Assembly: GCF_027925385.1 (NCBI RefSeq)
Contig: NZ_AP027142.1
Location: forward strand, 1,532,001-1,596,000
Length of the DNA: 64,000 nucleotides
Source: Methylocystis iwaonis
GTDB lineage: Bacteria; Pseudomonadota; Alphaproteobacteria; Rhizobiales; Beijerinckiaceae
Direction: 5' to 3'
Both the position numbers and the translations under genes were made by a program. A model generated the notes under the pieces. It searched no databases. It was not told the origin of the DNA and saw only the letters and a program-made list of their open reading frames with translations. Numbering within the stretch: position 1 is the first letter of the stretch; each line of letters opens with the position of its first letter. This document shows, piece by piece, positions 26,879 to 35,010 of the stretch.

Positions 26879-28495
26879 TCAGTTCGCGTCTAGCTCCGCT
26901 TCTTCCTCGGGCACGGCTTCGCCCCAAGGAAACGCCTGCTTCAGCGCCGCATCGAAACTGCGCTTGCATTGCCCGAGTGAAGGGAAACGCAGACACCAAA
27001 CGCGCCGCATGACCTGGACGGTCTTCAGTGTCTCTTCGTCCCACACTTCGATTTCCTCGACGGAGCGCACGCGCTCAACGCCCGGCACGAGGCGGCGCAA
27101 AGCGATCCCGAACTCGGTCTCGCTTGCCTTGCGCCGCACGCCGATCTTCTCATTGGTGCGCAGGTAATCGTTGAAGAGTGTCGCCGCCGGCACTTTCTCA
27201 CGCCAGGCGCCCGCGCGATGCGTCTGCGCGCCATCTTCGAGGCGCTGAAGCCACCAAGCCGCGATCGGATCGAGCGACCGTATTTTCTGTTCGAGTAACG
27301 CGCCCGTCTTCGGGATCACGCGCAGATTGGGCGCATCTGGCGCGTCGAGATCGAGCTCCAGCAAATCCGCCAACAGCGCCTCTCTCCCGCCATCGTTGAG
27401 CTCGGCGTAAAGCTTCGCGAAGCGGCCGTGATCTTCCTTCCAGTGGTCCGCCACGTCGAAACAGGCGAAGCGACGCTCATCCATGCCGGCCGGCACAACC
27501 CAGCTTTCATTCGACGAGAAGAGCAGCCGCACATAATTGTCGAGGCGTATTGGATCGACGCCCTTGGCTTCGATCATCTGCTTCGGCGCGGTGACGAGGC
27601 CTTTCAGGCGCCCCTCCGCCGCCTTGTCGCCGGCCCAAATGCCCTCATCCACCTGCAGCAGAATGCAAGAGCCCATATGGGCGTTGAACTGGCCGACGAG
27701 GTAACGCGGATCGTCAACGAGAAAGTAATGCGAGGCGAAGAGCGAGCCGATGACGTCGCCGACGACGGTCTTGCCCGTGCCCATCTTGCCGCGCAGCACG
27801 ATCGCCGTGCCGATGCGCTCGCGCGGCCGTTGAACGAGATGCGCGAACCAGTGCCAGACCCAGCGATAGATTTGATAGTCGCTATCGCAGATGTTCGCCT
27901 TCACATGGTCCTGGAAGGTGAAATACTTCTTCCAGCGCTCCTTGGCGGGCGTCTCCCTGTCCGGCGAGACAGAGAAACCTCGCCACAAATTGAAATAGCC
28001 CTTCGTGCCCGGCGCATTGTTCGGATCGGGGAAAAACTCGATTCCGTCATAGGTGCGCCGGCGCGCATGCTTGAGCCAATAGGGCGCGACGGACACATAG
28101 CGGCGCACGGTCTGATAAGAGCCGTCTTCCTGCCGCTCGCGCTTCAGCACAGCGCGAAACTGGTTCTGGAAATAGGCCTTGAAGGCGTCGACCGAGAGAA
28201 CGCGCGTCCGGTCTTCAATGGGCGCATCGGGCATTTCGCGCATGACGACAGCGCGCGAGCCCATGAGAACGAAGCTCCATTCGCGATTGAACTCGTCTAT
28301 GAAATCGCGTGGCCCATCGTCCCCATCATCCGGCGGCGGCGCGTCATTCTCCGGCGGCTCGGAGTCGCCGCCTGCCTGAGCATCGTCCGGCGCAGCGGCC
28401 GAACTGCCATCCGCCAGCGCCGCTTTTCGCGCGCCGGGGAAGGCCAGGATCTCTGCGCCCTCGACGACCTGGACGATTTCGTCTTTCCCCATCAC
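26879..28495 (-). CDS. Phage replicative helicase (primase-helicase, SF3-like)
   Basis: A 538-aa protein. The N-terminal 70 residues are acidic and disordered. The ATPase core has Walker A GKMGTGKT in RIGTAIVLRGKMGTGKTVVG and an acidic CILLQVDEGIW, then RLLFSSNESWVVPAGMDERR, as in phage D5-like or DUF5906 helicases. The start is GTG 28495 overlapping the primase stop (GTGA), or ATG 28492. The gene ends 4 bases from the iteron array, placing initiator and putative origin together. Confidence 0.88.
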   Translation of the reverse strand: MMGKDEIVQVVEGAEILAFPGARKAALADGSSAAAPDDAQAGGDSEPPENDAPPPDDGDDGPRDFIDEFNREWSFVLMGSRAVVMREMPDAPIEDRTRVLSVDAFKAYFQNQFRAVLKRERQEDGSYQTVRRYVSVAPYWLKHARRRTYDGIEFFPDPNNAPGTKGYFNLWRGFSVSPDRETPAKERWKKYFTFQDHVKANICDSDYQIYRWVWHWFAHLVQRPRERIGTAIVLRGKMGTGKTVVGDVIGSLFASHYFLVDDPRYLVGQFNAHMGSCILLQVDEGIWAGDKAAEGRLKGLVTAPKQMIEAKGVDPIRLDNYVRLLFSSNESWVVPAGMDERRFACFDVADHWKEDHGRFAKLYAELNDGGREALLADLLELDLDAPDAPNLRVIPKTGALLEQKIRSLDPIAAWWLQRLEDGAQTHRAGAWREKVPAATLFNDYLRTNEKIGVRRKASETEFGIALRRLVPGVERVRSVEEIEVWDEETLKTVQVMRRVWCLRFPSLGQCKRSFDAALKQAFPWGEAVPEEEAELDAN

Positions 28496-29718
28496 GCCGC
28501 CTCGCCCTCGAACGCCCGCATGCGCATATCGTTGAAATCCGCGCCCTCGCGGCTCATCGCGAGCTTGATGGTGAGAGAGGGATATTCGCGCGAAAATCGC
28601 TTGGCCCCGCGAAGCAGCGCGAGCCGCGTCGTGAAAGGATCGCTGTCGCCGTCGCCGAGCAGGACCAGCTCTTCAACTGAGGGCGGCACATAGATCACGC
28701 GCCAATCGTCTTGCGGCGCGACAAGCGTGTCGTCCCGCGCCATCACCGCCCGCCTGCGGCCGCGCGCGTCGACGAAGGTCTTCGTCGGATGCTTCACGCG
28801 CCCCTTTGCCTTGCCGCCGAGATTGTCGAGATCGACGCTCGTACGAAATTCCGCCCCATTGACGAGCGGCGAGCCCGCTTCCATCAAAGACCAATAGACG
28901 GAGAGCACCGTCTCTATGCCTTCACCGAGAAACCAGCGCTTCGGTTCGTCGCCGCCTGAGACCATGCGGATCGAGCCGCCCTTGAGCGAGCCGCGCACCT
29001 TCTTCGCCGGCAGCATCATGCCGGTTTCCGGATCGACCGTTTCCGCCTTGCCCTTGGGCGCGTCGAGATCGATCCAGGTGACATGCACGCCGGTAAAGCG
29101 CCCGTCGACGCCTTCGATCGCTGCGATCATCGCCGGGCCCTTGCGCGCGATGCAGCGCTTCGTTTCGTTCCACAGCTCCATTTCCGGCGCAAAGCGCAGG
29201 CGTGAAGAGGGGTGAGGGCAAATCCGCCGCTTTTCGAGATAGGCCTCGACGGGCGTGTGCGAGAGCGGGAGAGATCGTCGCCAAAATCCCCAGGCGCGGC
29301 GACGCTCGGCTTCGCGGAAGACGTTGCGTTCATGCGCGCGTCGCTCTTCCTCGGCGATACGCTCTTCCTCGCGCCTGGCGAGCTGTGCCTCACGCTCGCG
29401 CCGCTCTTCCAGCGTTTCGCTAGCCTCCCGCCCCGGCGGCGGTCGTCCTGTCACAGCCTCGCAAGCGCCGACGAAATCGAGCCCGTCGATATGCTGCGCG
29501 AGCGCGATCGCATCGCCGGAAAAGCCCGACACGCGGCAGTTCCATACATTCTTGCGCGTGTTCACGGAGAAGCGGTCTTGCCCGCCACAACCGGGGCAGG
29601 GTTGCCCGGCGTCCCCCGGCCTGATCTTGACGCCACGCAGCGTGCAATAGCTCGCGACGCTCACGCGGCGCGCTTCTTCTATCCAATCCCGCCAGGCGAG
29701 ATCATGTGCGATGGTCAT
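28492..29718 (-). CDS. Phage primase with CHC2 zinc finger and Toprim-like domain
   Basis: A 408-aa primase. A zinc finger (PCPGCGGQDRFSVNTRKNVW, then NCRVSGFSGDAIALAQ) occupies residues about 40-90. A charged helix with R/E repeats follows, then the Toprim region (KRWFLGEGIETVLSVYWSLM; later LVLLGDGDSDPFTTR). GCGAGG before ATG 29718 supports this start over an upstream one at 29757. It overlaps the preceding gene by 17 bases and the helicase by 4, forming a compact replication operon. Confidence 0.9.
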   Translation of the reverse strand: MTIAHDLAWRDWIEEARRVSVASYCTLRGVKIRPGDAGQPCPGCGGQDRFSVNTRKNVWNCRVSGFSGDAIALAQHIDGLDFVGACEAVTGRPPPGREASETLEERREREAQLARREEERIAEEERRAHERNVFREAERRRAWGFWRRSLPLSHTPVEAYLEKRRICPHPSSRLRFAPEMELWNETKRCIARKGPAMIAAIEGVDGRFTGVHVTWIDLDAPKGKAETVDPETGMMLPAKKVRGSLKGGSIRMVSGGDEPKRWFLGEGIETVLSVYWSLMEAGSPLVNGAEFRTSVDLDNLGGKAKGRVKHPTKTFVDARGRRRAVMARDDTLVAPQDDWRVIYVPPSVEELVLLGDGDSDPFTTRLALLRGAKRFSREYPSLTIKLAMSREGADFNDMRMRAFEGEAA

Positions 29719-30037
29719 AAAACCTCGCTTTCTTGGTTTCGGCGCGCGCCGCTGCATAGGTCGGCTCGACGCCGCGCTTTTTCGCCTTGCTGAGCAGTTG
29801 ATCGATCAAATTCCCACTGGAGAGGTCGAGCGCGTCGGCGCATTGCGTCGCCGTCAGCCCGAGCCGCCGCAGCGCCACGGCGACGCGCTGCTTTTCGGTC
29901 AGGCCGTCATATTCCGCGTCGCTCAATTGCTCGGCGATAATCGTCGCGATGGCGGCGCGATCGAGCGGCCCGCGCTGGAGTCGGCGCCGTACTTCGTCGA
30001 GCGGCAAGACCTTGCGTGCGAGATCGTTCATTGTCAC
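29702..30037 (-). CDS. Small helix-turn-helix phage protein
   Basis: A 111-aa protein. GLTEKQRVAVALRRLGLTAT followed by QCADALDLSSGNLIDQLLSK looks like a sigma-region-4 or similar helix-turn-helix. It may regulate the replication genes that follow, but no target is evident. Start is GTG 30037 overlapping the preceding stop (GTGA), or ATG 30031. Confidence 0.65.
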   Translation of the reverse strand: MTMNDLARKVLPLDEVRRRLQRGPLDRAAIATIIAEQLSDAEYDGLTEKQRVAVALRRLGLTATQCADALDLSSGNLIDQLLSKAKKRGVEPTYAAARAETKKARFYDHRT

Positions 30038-30360
30038 TCCCCATCGATCGCATCGAGCACATGGCCGGCGAGCCCTTGCGGGCGGCCTTCGCTGTCGCGC
30101 GAGACCGCGCTCGCCAGTTGCACGGCCGTCGCGCCATGCTGCAGCGCCAGCGAGAGCAACAGCCCCGTGTCGCGCGCCAAATGGTCGAAAAGCGTCGTCG
30201 TCTTGACGGCGTTGATGAAAACTTCCGCAAGGCGCCCGTCTTCGAAACGGCCATAGGTGACGCGGAAGCTCTGGCCTTCGAAAAACGTCTCGAAGGTCTC
30301 GCCCGCGCGGCGGCAGGGGAGGGGCTCGCGACGCCCCTGCGTGTGAGTCTCGTCAGCCAA
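30034..30360 (-). CDS. TSCPD-like domain phage protein (TTG start)
   Basis: A 108-aa product with TFETFFEGQSFRVTYGRFED and GRLAEVFINAVKTTTLFDHL followed by LARDTGLLLSLALQHGATA, the pattern of TSCPD-type domains first noted at the C-terminus of ribonucleotide reductases and later as stand-alone phage proteins. The frame lacks a good ATG. TTG at 30360 has GGAGG five bases upstream and overlaps the preceding stop, so it is the likely start. Function unknown. Confidence 0.7.
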   Translation of the reverse strand: MADETHTQGRREPLPCRRAGETFETFFEGQSFRVTYGRFEDGRLAEVFINAVKTTTLFDHLARDTGLLLSLALQHGATAVQLASAVSRDSEGRPQGLAGHVLDAIDGE

Positions 30361-30559
30361 GACGCCTCCGATGTTCCCTGCATGCCCAAATGATGCTTTC
30401 CGGGCGCCGCACGTCGCCCTTACCAAAAGGCCCAAAGGCGCCGCAGATGACGCAGCGATGCGGCGCCGGCGCGAGCGTTCGTGTTGCCGTTGGCGGCGCA
30501 ACGCGCGGCGTTCTCGGCGCGCGGCGAGGGGCGGCGAAGAGATCGAGATCATGTTGCAT
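30353..30559 (-). CDS. Small zinc-binding phage protein (68 aa)
   Basis: Starts MQHDLDLFAAPRRAPRTPR, with a variable linker and then HRCVICGAFGPFGKGDVR and IWACREHRRRLG. The C-x2-C and C-x2-H spacing suggests one zinc site. It overlaps the TSCPD-like gene by 8 bases (TTGGCTGA). Such small zinc proteins are common in alphaproteobacterial prophage early operons; no function is known to me. Confidence 0.65.
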   Translation of the reverse strand: MQHDLDLFAAPRRAPRTPRVAPPTATRTLAPAPHRCVICGAFGPFGKGDVRRPESIIWACREHRRRLG

Positions 30560-30594
30560 ATCCGCCTCTCCCGAACGCGGGCGCTGCGGCCCGG

Positions 30595-30996
30595 CTACGC
30601 CGTGCGCCTCACCTTCTTGCGCCGCTCAACGAGCGTGCGGAGCGCCGCAAGGTGCGTTTCAATCTCGCAAGCATCGATGAAATCAGCGTCGCTATGTCCC
30701 GCGCGCGCAACAGCCAGTTCATTTTCGAGCTTTCCGATTTCGCGTTCGACGGCGCGGATGTATTCGCGGCGGGCTTTTTCATAGAGCGTTGCGGGAAGGC
30801 CCTTCAGGCGGCCGCGGAACAGATTTTCCAGCGTTCCCGGCGCTTCCTGCATGCGCGCAGCGAGCAGCGGGCGCGCTTCCTCGCGCCGCACGCCGAGCAG
30901 CCTGGCTTCGCTCGCCTCGGCGAAGGCGAGCCAATCGCGCGCGCATGTTTCGAGCCTTTCCGCAACCGACATTTTATCCATTCCCTCTGGACGCAT
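30595..30996 (-). CDS. Hypothetical helical phage protein (133 aa)
   Basis: Mostly helical and charged: VAERLETCARDWLAFAEASE, ATLYEKARREYIRAVEREIG, LAALRTLVERRKKVRR. GGGAGTGAG lies upstream of ATG 30996; MDKMSVAE five codons in is an alternative start. No family recognised. It is part of the early leftward operon. Confidence 0.6.
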   Translation of the reverse strand: MRPEGMDKMSVAERLETCARDWLAFAEASEARLLGVRREEARPLLAARMQEAPGTLENLFRGRLKGLPATLYEKARREYIRAVEREIGKLENELAVARAGHSDADFIDACEIETHLAALRTLVERRKKVRRTA

Positions 30997-31047
30997 CGAC
31001 GCTCACTCCCATGCGATTAAGAAACGCATGGGGGAGATCACGAACAC

Positions 31048-31380
31048 TCACTCACTGGACTTCGGCGTTGGCAGCGCCGCGGATAAACTTTGGAGCGCGC
31101 GGGAAGGCAATCCCGCGCGCTTCTCGTTCAAACCGGCGAGATGCTGTGCGAATTCTTCGAATTCGCCCGCGATCTCGCCGACGAAATCCGCTTCTTCCAA
31201 GCCGGCGCAATCGAGAATGCGTCGCAGCTCGGAGAGATCGCGCGTGACCCGGCGAGCAAGATCGGACGCAGAGGTGAACAAAGCACCGACTTCGCACGGG
31301 GTCGGGTTATTCATGCCGTCAAGAGAAGGTTGCGCGCTACCGCAAGCTGGGGTTTCGACATGGCTCTTTATTGAGCTCAT
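31048..31380 (-). CDS. Hypothetical early phage protein (110 aa)
   Basis: Its ATG at 31380 overlaps the Cro-like stop as ATGA, so it is the second gene of the early leftward operon. The conserved-looking part starts at MNNPTPCEVGALFTSASDLA and runs through ILDCAGLEEADFVGEIAGEF; an internal ATG at 31314 would start there. Mostly helical, acidic; no family recognised. Confidence 0.6.
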   Translation of the reverse strand: MSSIKSHVETPACGSAQPSLDGMNNPTPCEVGALFTSASDLARRVTRDLSELRRILDCAGLEEADFVGEIAGEFEEFAQHLAGLNEKRAGLPSRALQSLSAALPTPKSSE

Positions 31381-31640
31381 CGAAAAGTCTCTTGCGCAAA
31401 GCATGCCGGGACCGGCGGCGCGATATCGTCGACCGGGTAGAGATCTGGACGCAGCTCAAATCGCGTGACAGCGCTTCTCGTCGCTCGCTCAATCGGCAGG
31501 ACATATTCAGCCGGCACGCCGCACTTCGGCTTCTTCAGCCAGAGAGAAACGCGCTGCTGCGTCGCGCCGATCTTCGTCGCCAATGCGGCCTGCGATCCGC
31601 AAATCTGGATGGCTTTCGCCAGTGCAGATGAGGTTTCCAT
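31377..31640 (-). CDS. Cro/YdaS-like helix-turn-helix early regulator
   Basis: An 87-aa DNA-binding protein. ALAKAIQICGSQAALATKIG and ATQQRVSLWLKK form a YdaS/Cro-type helix-turn-helix, with GVPAEYVLPIERATRSAV typical of the family. It is the first gene of the leftward programme and faces the CI-like repressor across three shared operators. The frame is open to 31679, but that would overlap the promoter; with the -10 ending at 31648, transcription would start almost at the ATG 31640, so the message may be leaderless. Confidence 0.85.
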   Translation of the reverse strand: METSSALAKAIQICGSQAALATKIGATQQRVSLWLKKPKCGVPAEYVLPIERATRSAVTRFELRPDLYPVDDIAPPVPACFAQETFR

Positions 31641-31647
31641 GGGGTGA

Positions 31648-31714
31648 CTAATACAAGCCGGCTTGTCGCTTGTCAACAAGTACTCTTGTCGAGACGTTTA
31701 ACAAACAACCTTGT
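31648..31714. promoter_or_regulatory. Lysogeny switch: leftward early promoter and three operators
   Basis: On the - strand, TTGACA (31671-31676) and TATTAG (31648-31653) are separated by exactly 17 bases. The spacer carries the perfect palindrome ACAAGCCGGCTTGT (31653-31666). Two related sites, ACAAGTACTCTTGT (31676-31689) and the weaker ACAAACAACCTTGT (31701-31714), follow at 23- and 25-base intervals. This is a lambda-like three-operator arrangement between divergent repressor genes. The CI-like repressor is the inferred binder. Confidence 0.82.
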
Positions 31715-31727
31715 AAATCCGACAGAC

Positions 31728-32483
31728 ATGAAAACCATGGGCGATCGCCTCAGATTTCGCAGAAAGCAGCTTGGCATTAGTCAAGCTGAGGTAGCGAGGC
31801 GTGTTGCCGGCATTAGAAAAACGTCCTTTTCTCAACAGGCGTATGCCCAATTGGAAAAAGGGGATTCTCGCAGGAGCAGCGAGCTTCCTGCGATCTGTGA
31901 AGTTCTAGGCGTGAGTCTGAAATGGATAAGAGACAATGAAGGCTCCCCGCCATTACCGCCGGGGGCGCCGGTTGCAAAGAGCCTCGTCACAAGTTTTGAT
32001 CCAGATGCGCTGGAGCAAGAGACCCCGCCGCGGGACACTAGGGCGGCAGGAGCTATTCCCGAATTTGATCTTCGCGGGGGTGCTTCCTACGGCGGAGGCT
32101 ACGTGGTTCGCCGCATAGATGGGGACGAGGCCGTAAAGGCGGAATGGTTTTTCCCCGAATCTTGGCTGCGCGGCGAAATGCGGCTCAGCCGACAATCCAC
32201 CGACATAATCGCCGTTGACGGTCCGTCGATGTTGCCTGATCTCGCGCCAGGCGATCGGGTCCTTATCGATCGGTCGAACCGTGATCCCAAGCAGGACGCA
32301 ATTTTTGCGATCCGCGACGGGGACTCTGTCATTATCAAGCATGTCCAGCTTATCCGGGACACGGAGCCTCCGAGGATTATTTGTACATCCTCCAATCCGA
32401 CCTACAAACCCTTCGAGTTGATCCTTGATGGAGAAGACGTGGCTATCATTGGCCGTGTCGCGGGTCGCATCTCAAAGATGTGA
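31728..32483 (+). CDS. CI-like phage repressor (XRE helix-turn-helix and S24 peptidase)
   Basis: A 251-aa repressor that should maintain lysogeny. Residues 5-70 are the XRE domain (RFRRKQLGISQAEVARRVAG, AYAQLEKGDSRR). The C-terminal S24 domain has the catalytic Ser in VDGPSMLPDLAPGDRVLI (S167) and Lys in GDSVIIKHVQL (K204), with Ala-Gly at 107-108 as a possible self-cleavage site, so SOS induction through RecA is likely. The frame is open to 31644, but that lies inside the operators; ATG 31728 (or 31737) is the realistic start. Confidence 0.92.
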   Translation: MKTMGDRLRFRRKQLGISQAEVARRVAGIRKTSFSQQAYAQLEKGDSRRSSELPAICEVLGVSLKWIRDNEGSPPLPPGAPVAKSLVTSFDPDALEQETPPRDTRAAGAIPEFDLRGGASYGGGYVVRRIDGDEAVKAEWFFPESWLRGEMRLSRQSTDIIAVDGPSMLPDLAPGDRVLIDRSNRDPKQDAIFAIRDGDSVIIKHVQLIRDTEPPRIICTSSNPTYKPFELILDGEDVAIIGRVAGRISKM

Positions 32484-32544
32484 GTGTATTTTGCGCTTTT
32501 CGGACTGGGTTAAACTGGGCGATAACTTGAGCGAAGTCGATCTA

Positions 32545-32691
32545 ATGGGCTGGCAGGGACAACATAATCGAGACGAAGCGGAAGACGCTGAATGGCGCAA
32601 GCTACCACTGCGCAAGCGGTATGATTGGCCGAGCATCGCTCTGTTTGTGATCTTCCTGGGCGCATTCCTCTATGCGCTTTGGAAGCGGTAG
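32545..32691 (+). CDS. Small single-span membrane protein (48 aa)
   Basis: A short frame between repressor and dNTPase genes: a polar half (GWQGQHNRDEAEDAEWRKLP) and one hydrophobic segment (WPSIALFVIFLGAFLYALW) ending in KR. Start ATG 32545 lacks a strong ribosome site; the frame is open further upstream inside the repressor gene. Expressed from the prophage in lysogeny if real. Superinfection exclusion is one possible role but unsupported. Confidence 0.45.
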   Translation: MGWQGQHNRDEAEDAEWRKLPLRKRYDWPSIALFVIFLGAFLYALWKR

Positions 32692-32775
32692 CCACTGACC
32701 GAGGTGGAGAGATGGCGGCGCTGCGGATTAAGCGACGAGGCTGGAAAGGCTTCGAAGCGCTTGGAGGAACGTAGT

Positions 32776-34059
32776 ATGGATTGGGCTCAATTACTTTCGG
32801 AAGCACGTTTTAAAGCGCCTCGGCAAGCGGAAGGGCAACGCTCACCTTTCCAGCGGGACGCTGACCGGATTATCTTCTCTGCCGCATTTAGACGGCTGCA
32901 AGACAAAACCCAAGTTCACCCGTTCCCCGATTCTGATTATGTGCGCCGTCGCTTGACTCACTCTTTAGAAGTTTCGTCCGTGGGCCGGTCACTCGGTACC
33001 CATCTTGGCTATTTCTTACTGAGAAGCGATAGAACGCTTAGTCCGACGCTGCCCTTCGACCTAGGCCAGATAGTAGCCAATGCGTGTTTGGCGCACGATA
33101 TCGGTAACCCCCCGTTCGGCCACGCTGGAGAGAAGGCAATTGGATCATGGTTCAAAGACGAGCTTCCTAGCGGCCTTAAGAAGGATCTTTCGGAGCAGCA
33201 GAGAAACGATCTCGAAAAGTTCGAGGGTAATGCTCAGGGTTTTCGGCTGCTAACGCGTCTACAGGATTTCCGCGACGAAGGCGGCATTCGGCTGACTTAT
33301 GCCACCTTAGCCACTTTTACAAAGTACCCAACAACCTCTATTGAGACCGAGACAAACGGATATATCGGAGCAAAGAAACACGGTTTCTTCTCAGATGATG
33401 TTCCCTACTTCGCAGACATCGCCGACACAGTCGGGTTGCCTATGTATGCCCGTGGCTGGAGGCGACATCCGCTCGTTTTCTTAATGGAAGCGGCCGATGA
33501 TATCTGTTACCGGGTCATTGATGTCGAGGACGCATTTAAACTCGGCAGGCTGTCCTTTAGGGAAGCGGAAGAGTTACTCGGAGCCATAGTCCCCTCCTAT
33601 GCTAGGAGTGATCAATGGGGCGAAGACGATACAATTAGCTGGCTACGTGCTAAGGCAATCGGGGCTCTCATTGAGCAGGTAAGAGAAAGCGTTGAGTCAA
33701 ATCTTCCGGCCCTCATGAGCGGAGATTTTTCCGAGCCTCTGATCGACTGCATCTCCGCGGCTTCCGCGGTCGAGACGGCATACGCTGCCGTTAAAAAACA
33801 TGTTTTTGGGTGGGACAGAATCGTTTCGGCCGAGATAGCTGGAGCCCAGATGATTACCGACGTTCTTCAAAAGTTGGTCTTTGCCATAGAAGCTCCGGGA
33901 TCCTACCGGAATGCTATGCTTTTAAAAATTGTGCCTCATTACGACGATGCCGCGCCGACCTATACCAAAATTCTGGCTGTCACCGATTTTCTTGCAGGCA
34001 TGACAGACACTTATTTGCGAAGGATACATGGGCGGGTGACAGGTCATGCGATTTTATGA
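32776..34059 (+). CDS. dNTP triphosphohydrolase (dGTPase family) passenger gene
   Basis: A 427-aa HD-domain dNTPase that would split dGTP or other dNTPs to nucleoside and triphosphate. Metal-binding residues are H62 (RRLTHSLEV), H107-D108 (LAHDIGNPPFGHAGE) and a later Asp in FLMEAADDICYR. GGAGGAACG just before ATG 32776 fixes the start. It lies downstream of the repressor on the same strand and is AT-richer than structural genes, marking it as a moron. Bacterial dNTPases can starve incoming phages of nucleotides; applying that here is inference. Confidence 0.9.
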   Translation: MDWAQLLSEARFKAPRQAEGQRSPFQRDADRIIFSAAFRRLQDKTQVHPFPDSDYVRRRLTHSLEVSSVGRSLGTHLGYFLLRSDRTLSPTLPFDLGQIVANACLAHDIGNPPFGHAGEKAIGSWFKDELPSGLKKDLSEQQRNDLEKFEGNAQGFRLLTRLQDFRDEGGIRLTYATLATFTKYPTTSIETETNGYIGAKKHGFFSDDVPYFADIADTVGLPMYARGWRRHPLVFLMEAADDICYRVIDVEDAFKLGRLSFREAEELLGAIVPSYARSDQWGEDDTISWLRAKAIGALIEQVRESVESNLPALMSGDFSEPLIDCISAASAVETAYAAVKKHVFGWDRIVSAEIAGAQMITDVLQKLVFAIEAPGSYRNAMLLKIVPHYDDAAPTYTKILAVTDFLAGMTDTYLRRIHGRVTGHAIL

Positions 34060-34097
34060 CTCTGAAATTGGCGGAGCCGGTGCAGGCCAGCTATGGC

Positions 34098-35009
34098 CTA
34101 GGCCGCTTCCTTTTGTAGGATATGTTCCCCGATCTCTTCGATCGTATTTAGCGGGCGAAGACTAAGTTCCTCCTGGTCTGCTTGCTTTTCGAGGGCATGC
34201 AGAACTTCTTCCATGCGTTCGGCCTGGCTCCTAGTGAGCTGCGGATCGTTTCGCTTTGGATGTTGCACAATCATTTCGTGCTCGCGCTTCACCAGGGCTT
34301 CCCGCTCGCTGTCTCGATCAACCTTTAGCTCCCAAAGCCGTGTCTTGATTCGTCCGATAGACGCGGTGAAGTTGCCCGTCGCCAGGGTGCCGAAATTGGC
34401 AACAAGACGAGACCCCGCGAAGTCAATTATGACAGCGTGCGCATCACGCCGTCGCCGGCGGCTTTCCTGAATCTCTTCACTAAAAAAGCGCTCAAGTCCC
34501 GGACGCTTTTCCTTGACGTACTCCAATACGAGCGCGGGAAGTCGGTCGGCGGTCTCCCGGATGGCGGCTGCCTCCTGAGCGAATTCCTGCTCCAGTAGTT
34601 GAACGGTAGAGTTGCTATCGTACAAGGAGGACATGGAGGCCATCCAAGAAGCACCGATCTGCTGCAGCGATTGTCCTTCAGCTTCCCTGACGTCCCCCAG
34701 TATGACGCCAGAAAAGAGCGGCTTAAAGTCTGTCATCGCAGCAGTCGACCTTTGTAGCAGATCACTTTCGATAGCGTTCAACGCTGCCTCAGCTGCCAGA
34801 ATTACCATGACCGAAAGGTCTGAGAATATGCAGCGCAAGCGGTCAAGTTGATTTGCCCGCTCAAGGTGGATACTGTCCGCTCCTGCGACAGCAACTCCTA
34901 TAACGAATTGCTCTGGTGATCCAAGAATGGGTCGAAAGAGCACAGGACACCATATAGCCCTTTGGAGGCCTTCGGCGCTCGGGAACTGGTTTGCGTTCAG
35001 CGAGATCAT
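34098..35009 (-). CDS. Unknown partner protein of a HipA-like kinase module
   Basis: A 303-aa protein I do not recognise. The N-terminal half looks alpha/beta (FPSAEGLQRAIWCPVLFRPI, GSPEQFVIGVAVAGADSIHL). The C-terminal half is charged and helical (SEEIQESRRRRRDAHAVIID; VDRDSEREALVKREHEMIVQ), with a short beta stretch SRLVANFGTLATGNFTASIG between. It lies 1 base after the HipA-like gene on the same strand and is convergent with the dNTPase gene. The tight coupling argues that the two products act together; the partner could be the kinase target, a toxin or an antitoxin. Confidence 0.65.
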   Translation of the reverse strand: MISLNANQFPSAEGLQRAIWCPVLFRPILGSPEQFVIGVAVAGADSIHLERANQLDRLRCIFSDLSVMVILAAEAALNAIESDLLQRSTAAMTDFKPLFSGVILGDVREAEGQSLQQIGASWMASMSSLYDSNSTVQLLEQEFAQEAAAIRETADRLPALVLEYVKEKRPGLERFFSEEIQESRRRRRDAHAVIIDFAGSRLVANFGTLATGNFTASIGRIKTRLWELKVDRDSEREALVKREHEMIVQHPKRNDPQLTRSQAERMEEVLHALEKQADQEELSLRPLNTIEEIGEHILQKEAA

Positions 35010-35010
35010 G

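Noticed and set aside
31644..31727. Longer N-terminus for the CI-like repressor
   Set aside because: The region contains the promoter and three operators. The helix-turn-helix domain begins at the ATG at 31728.
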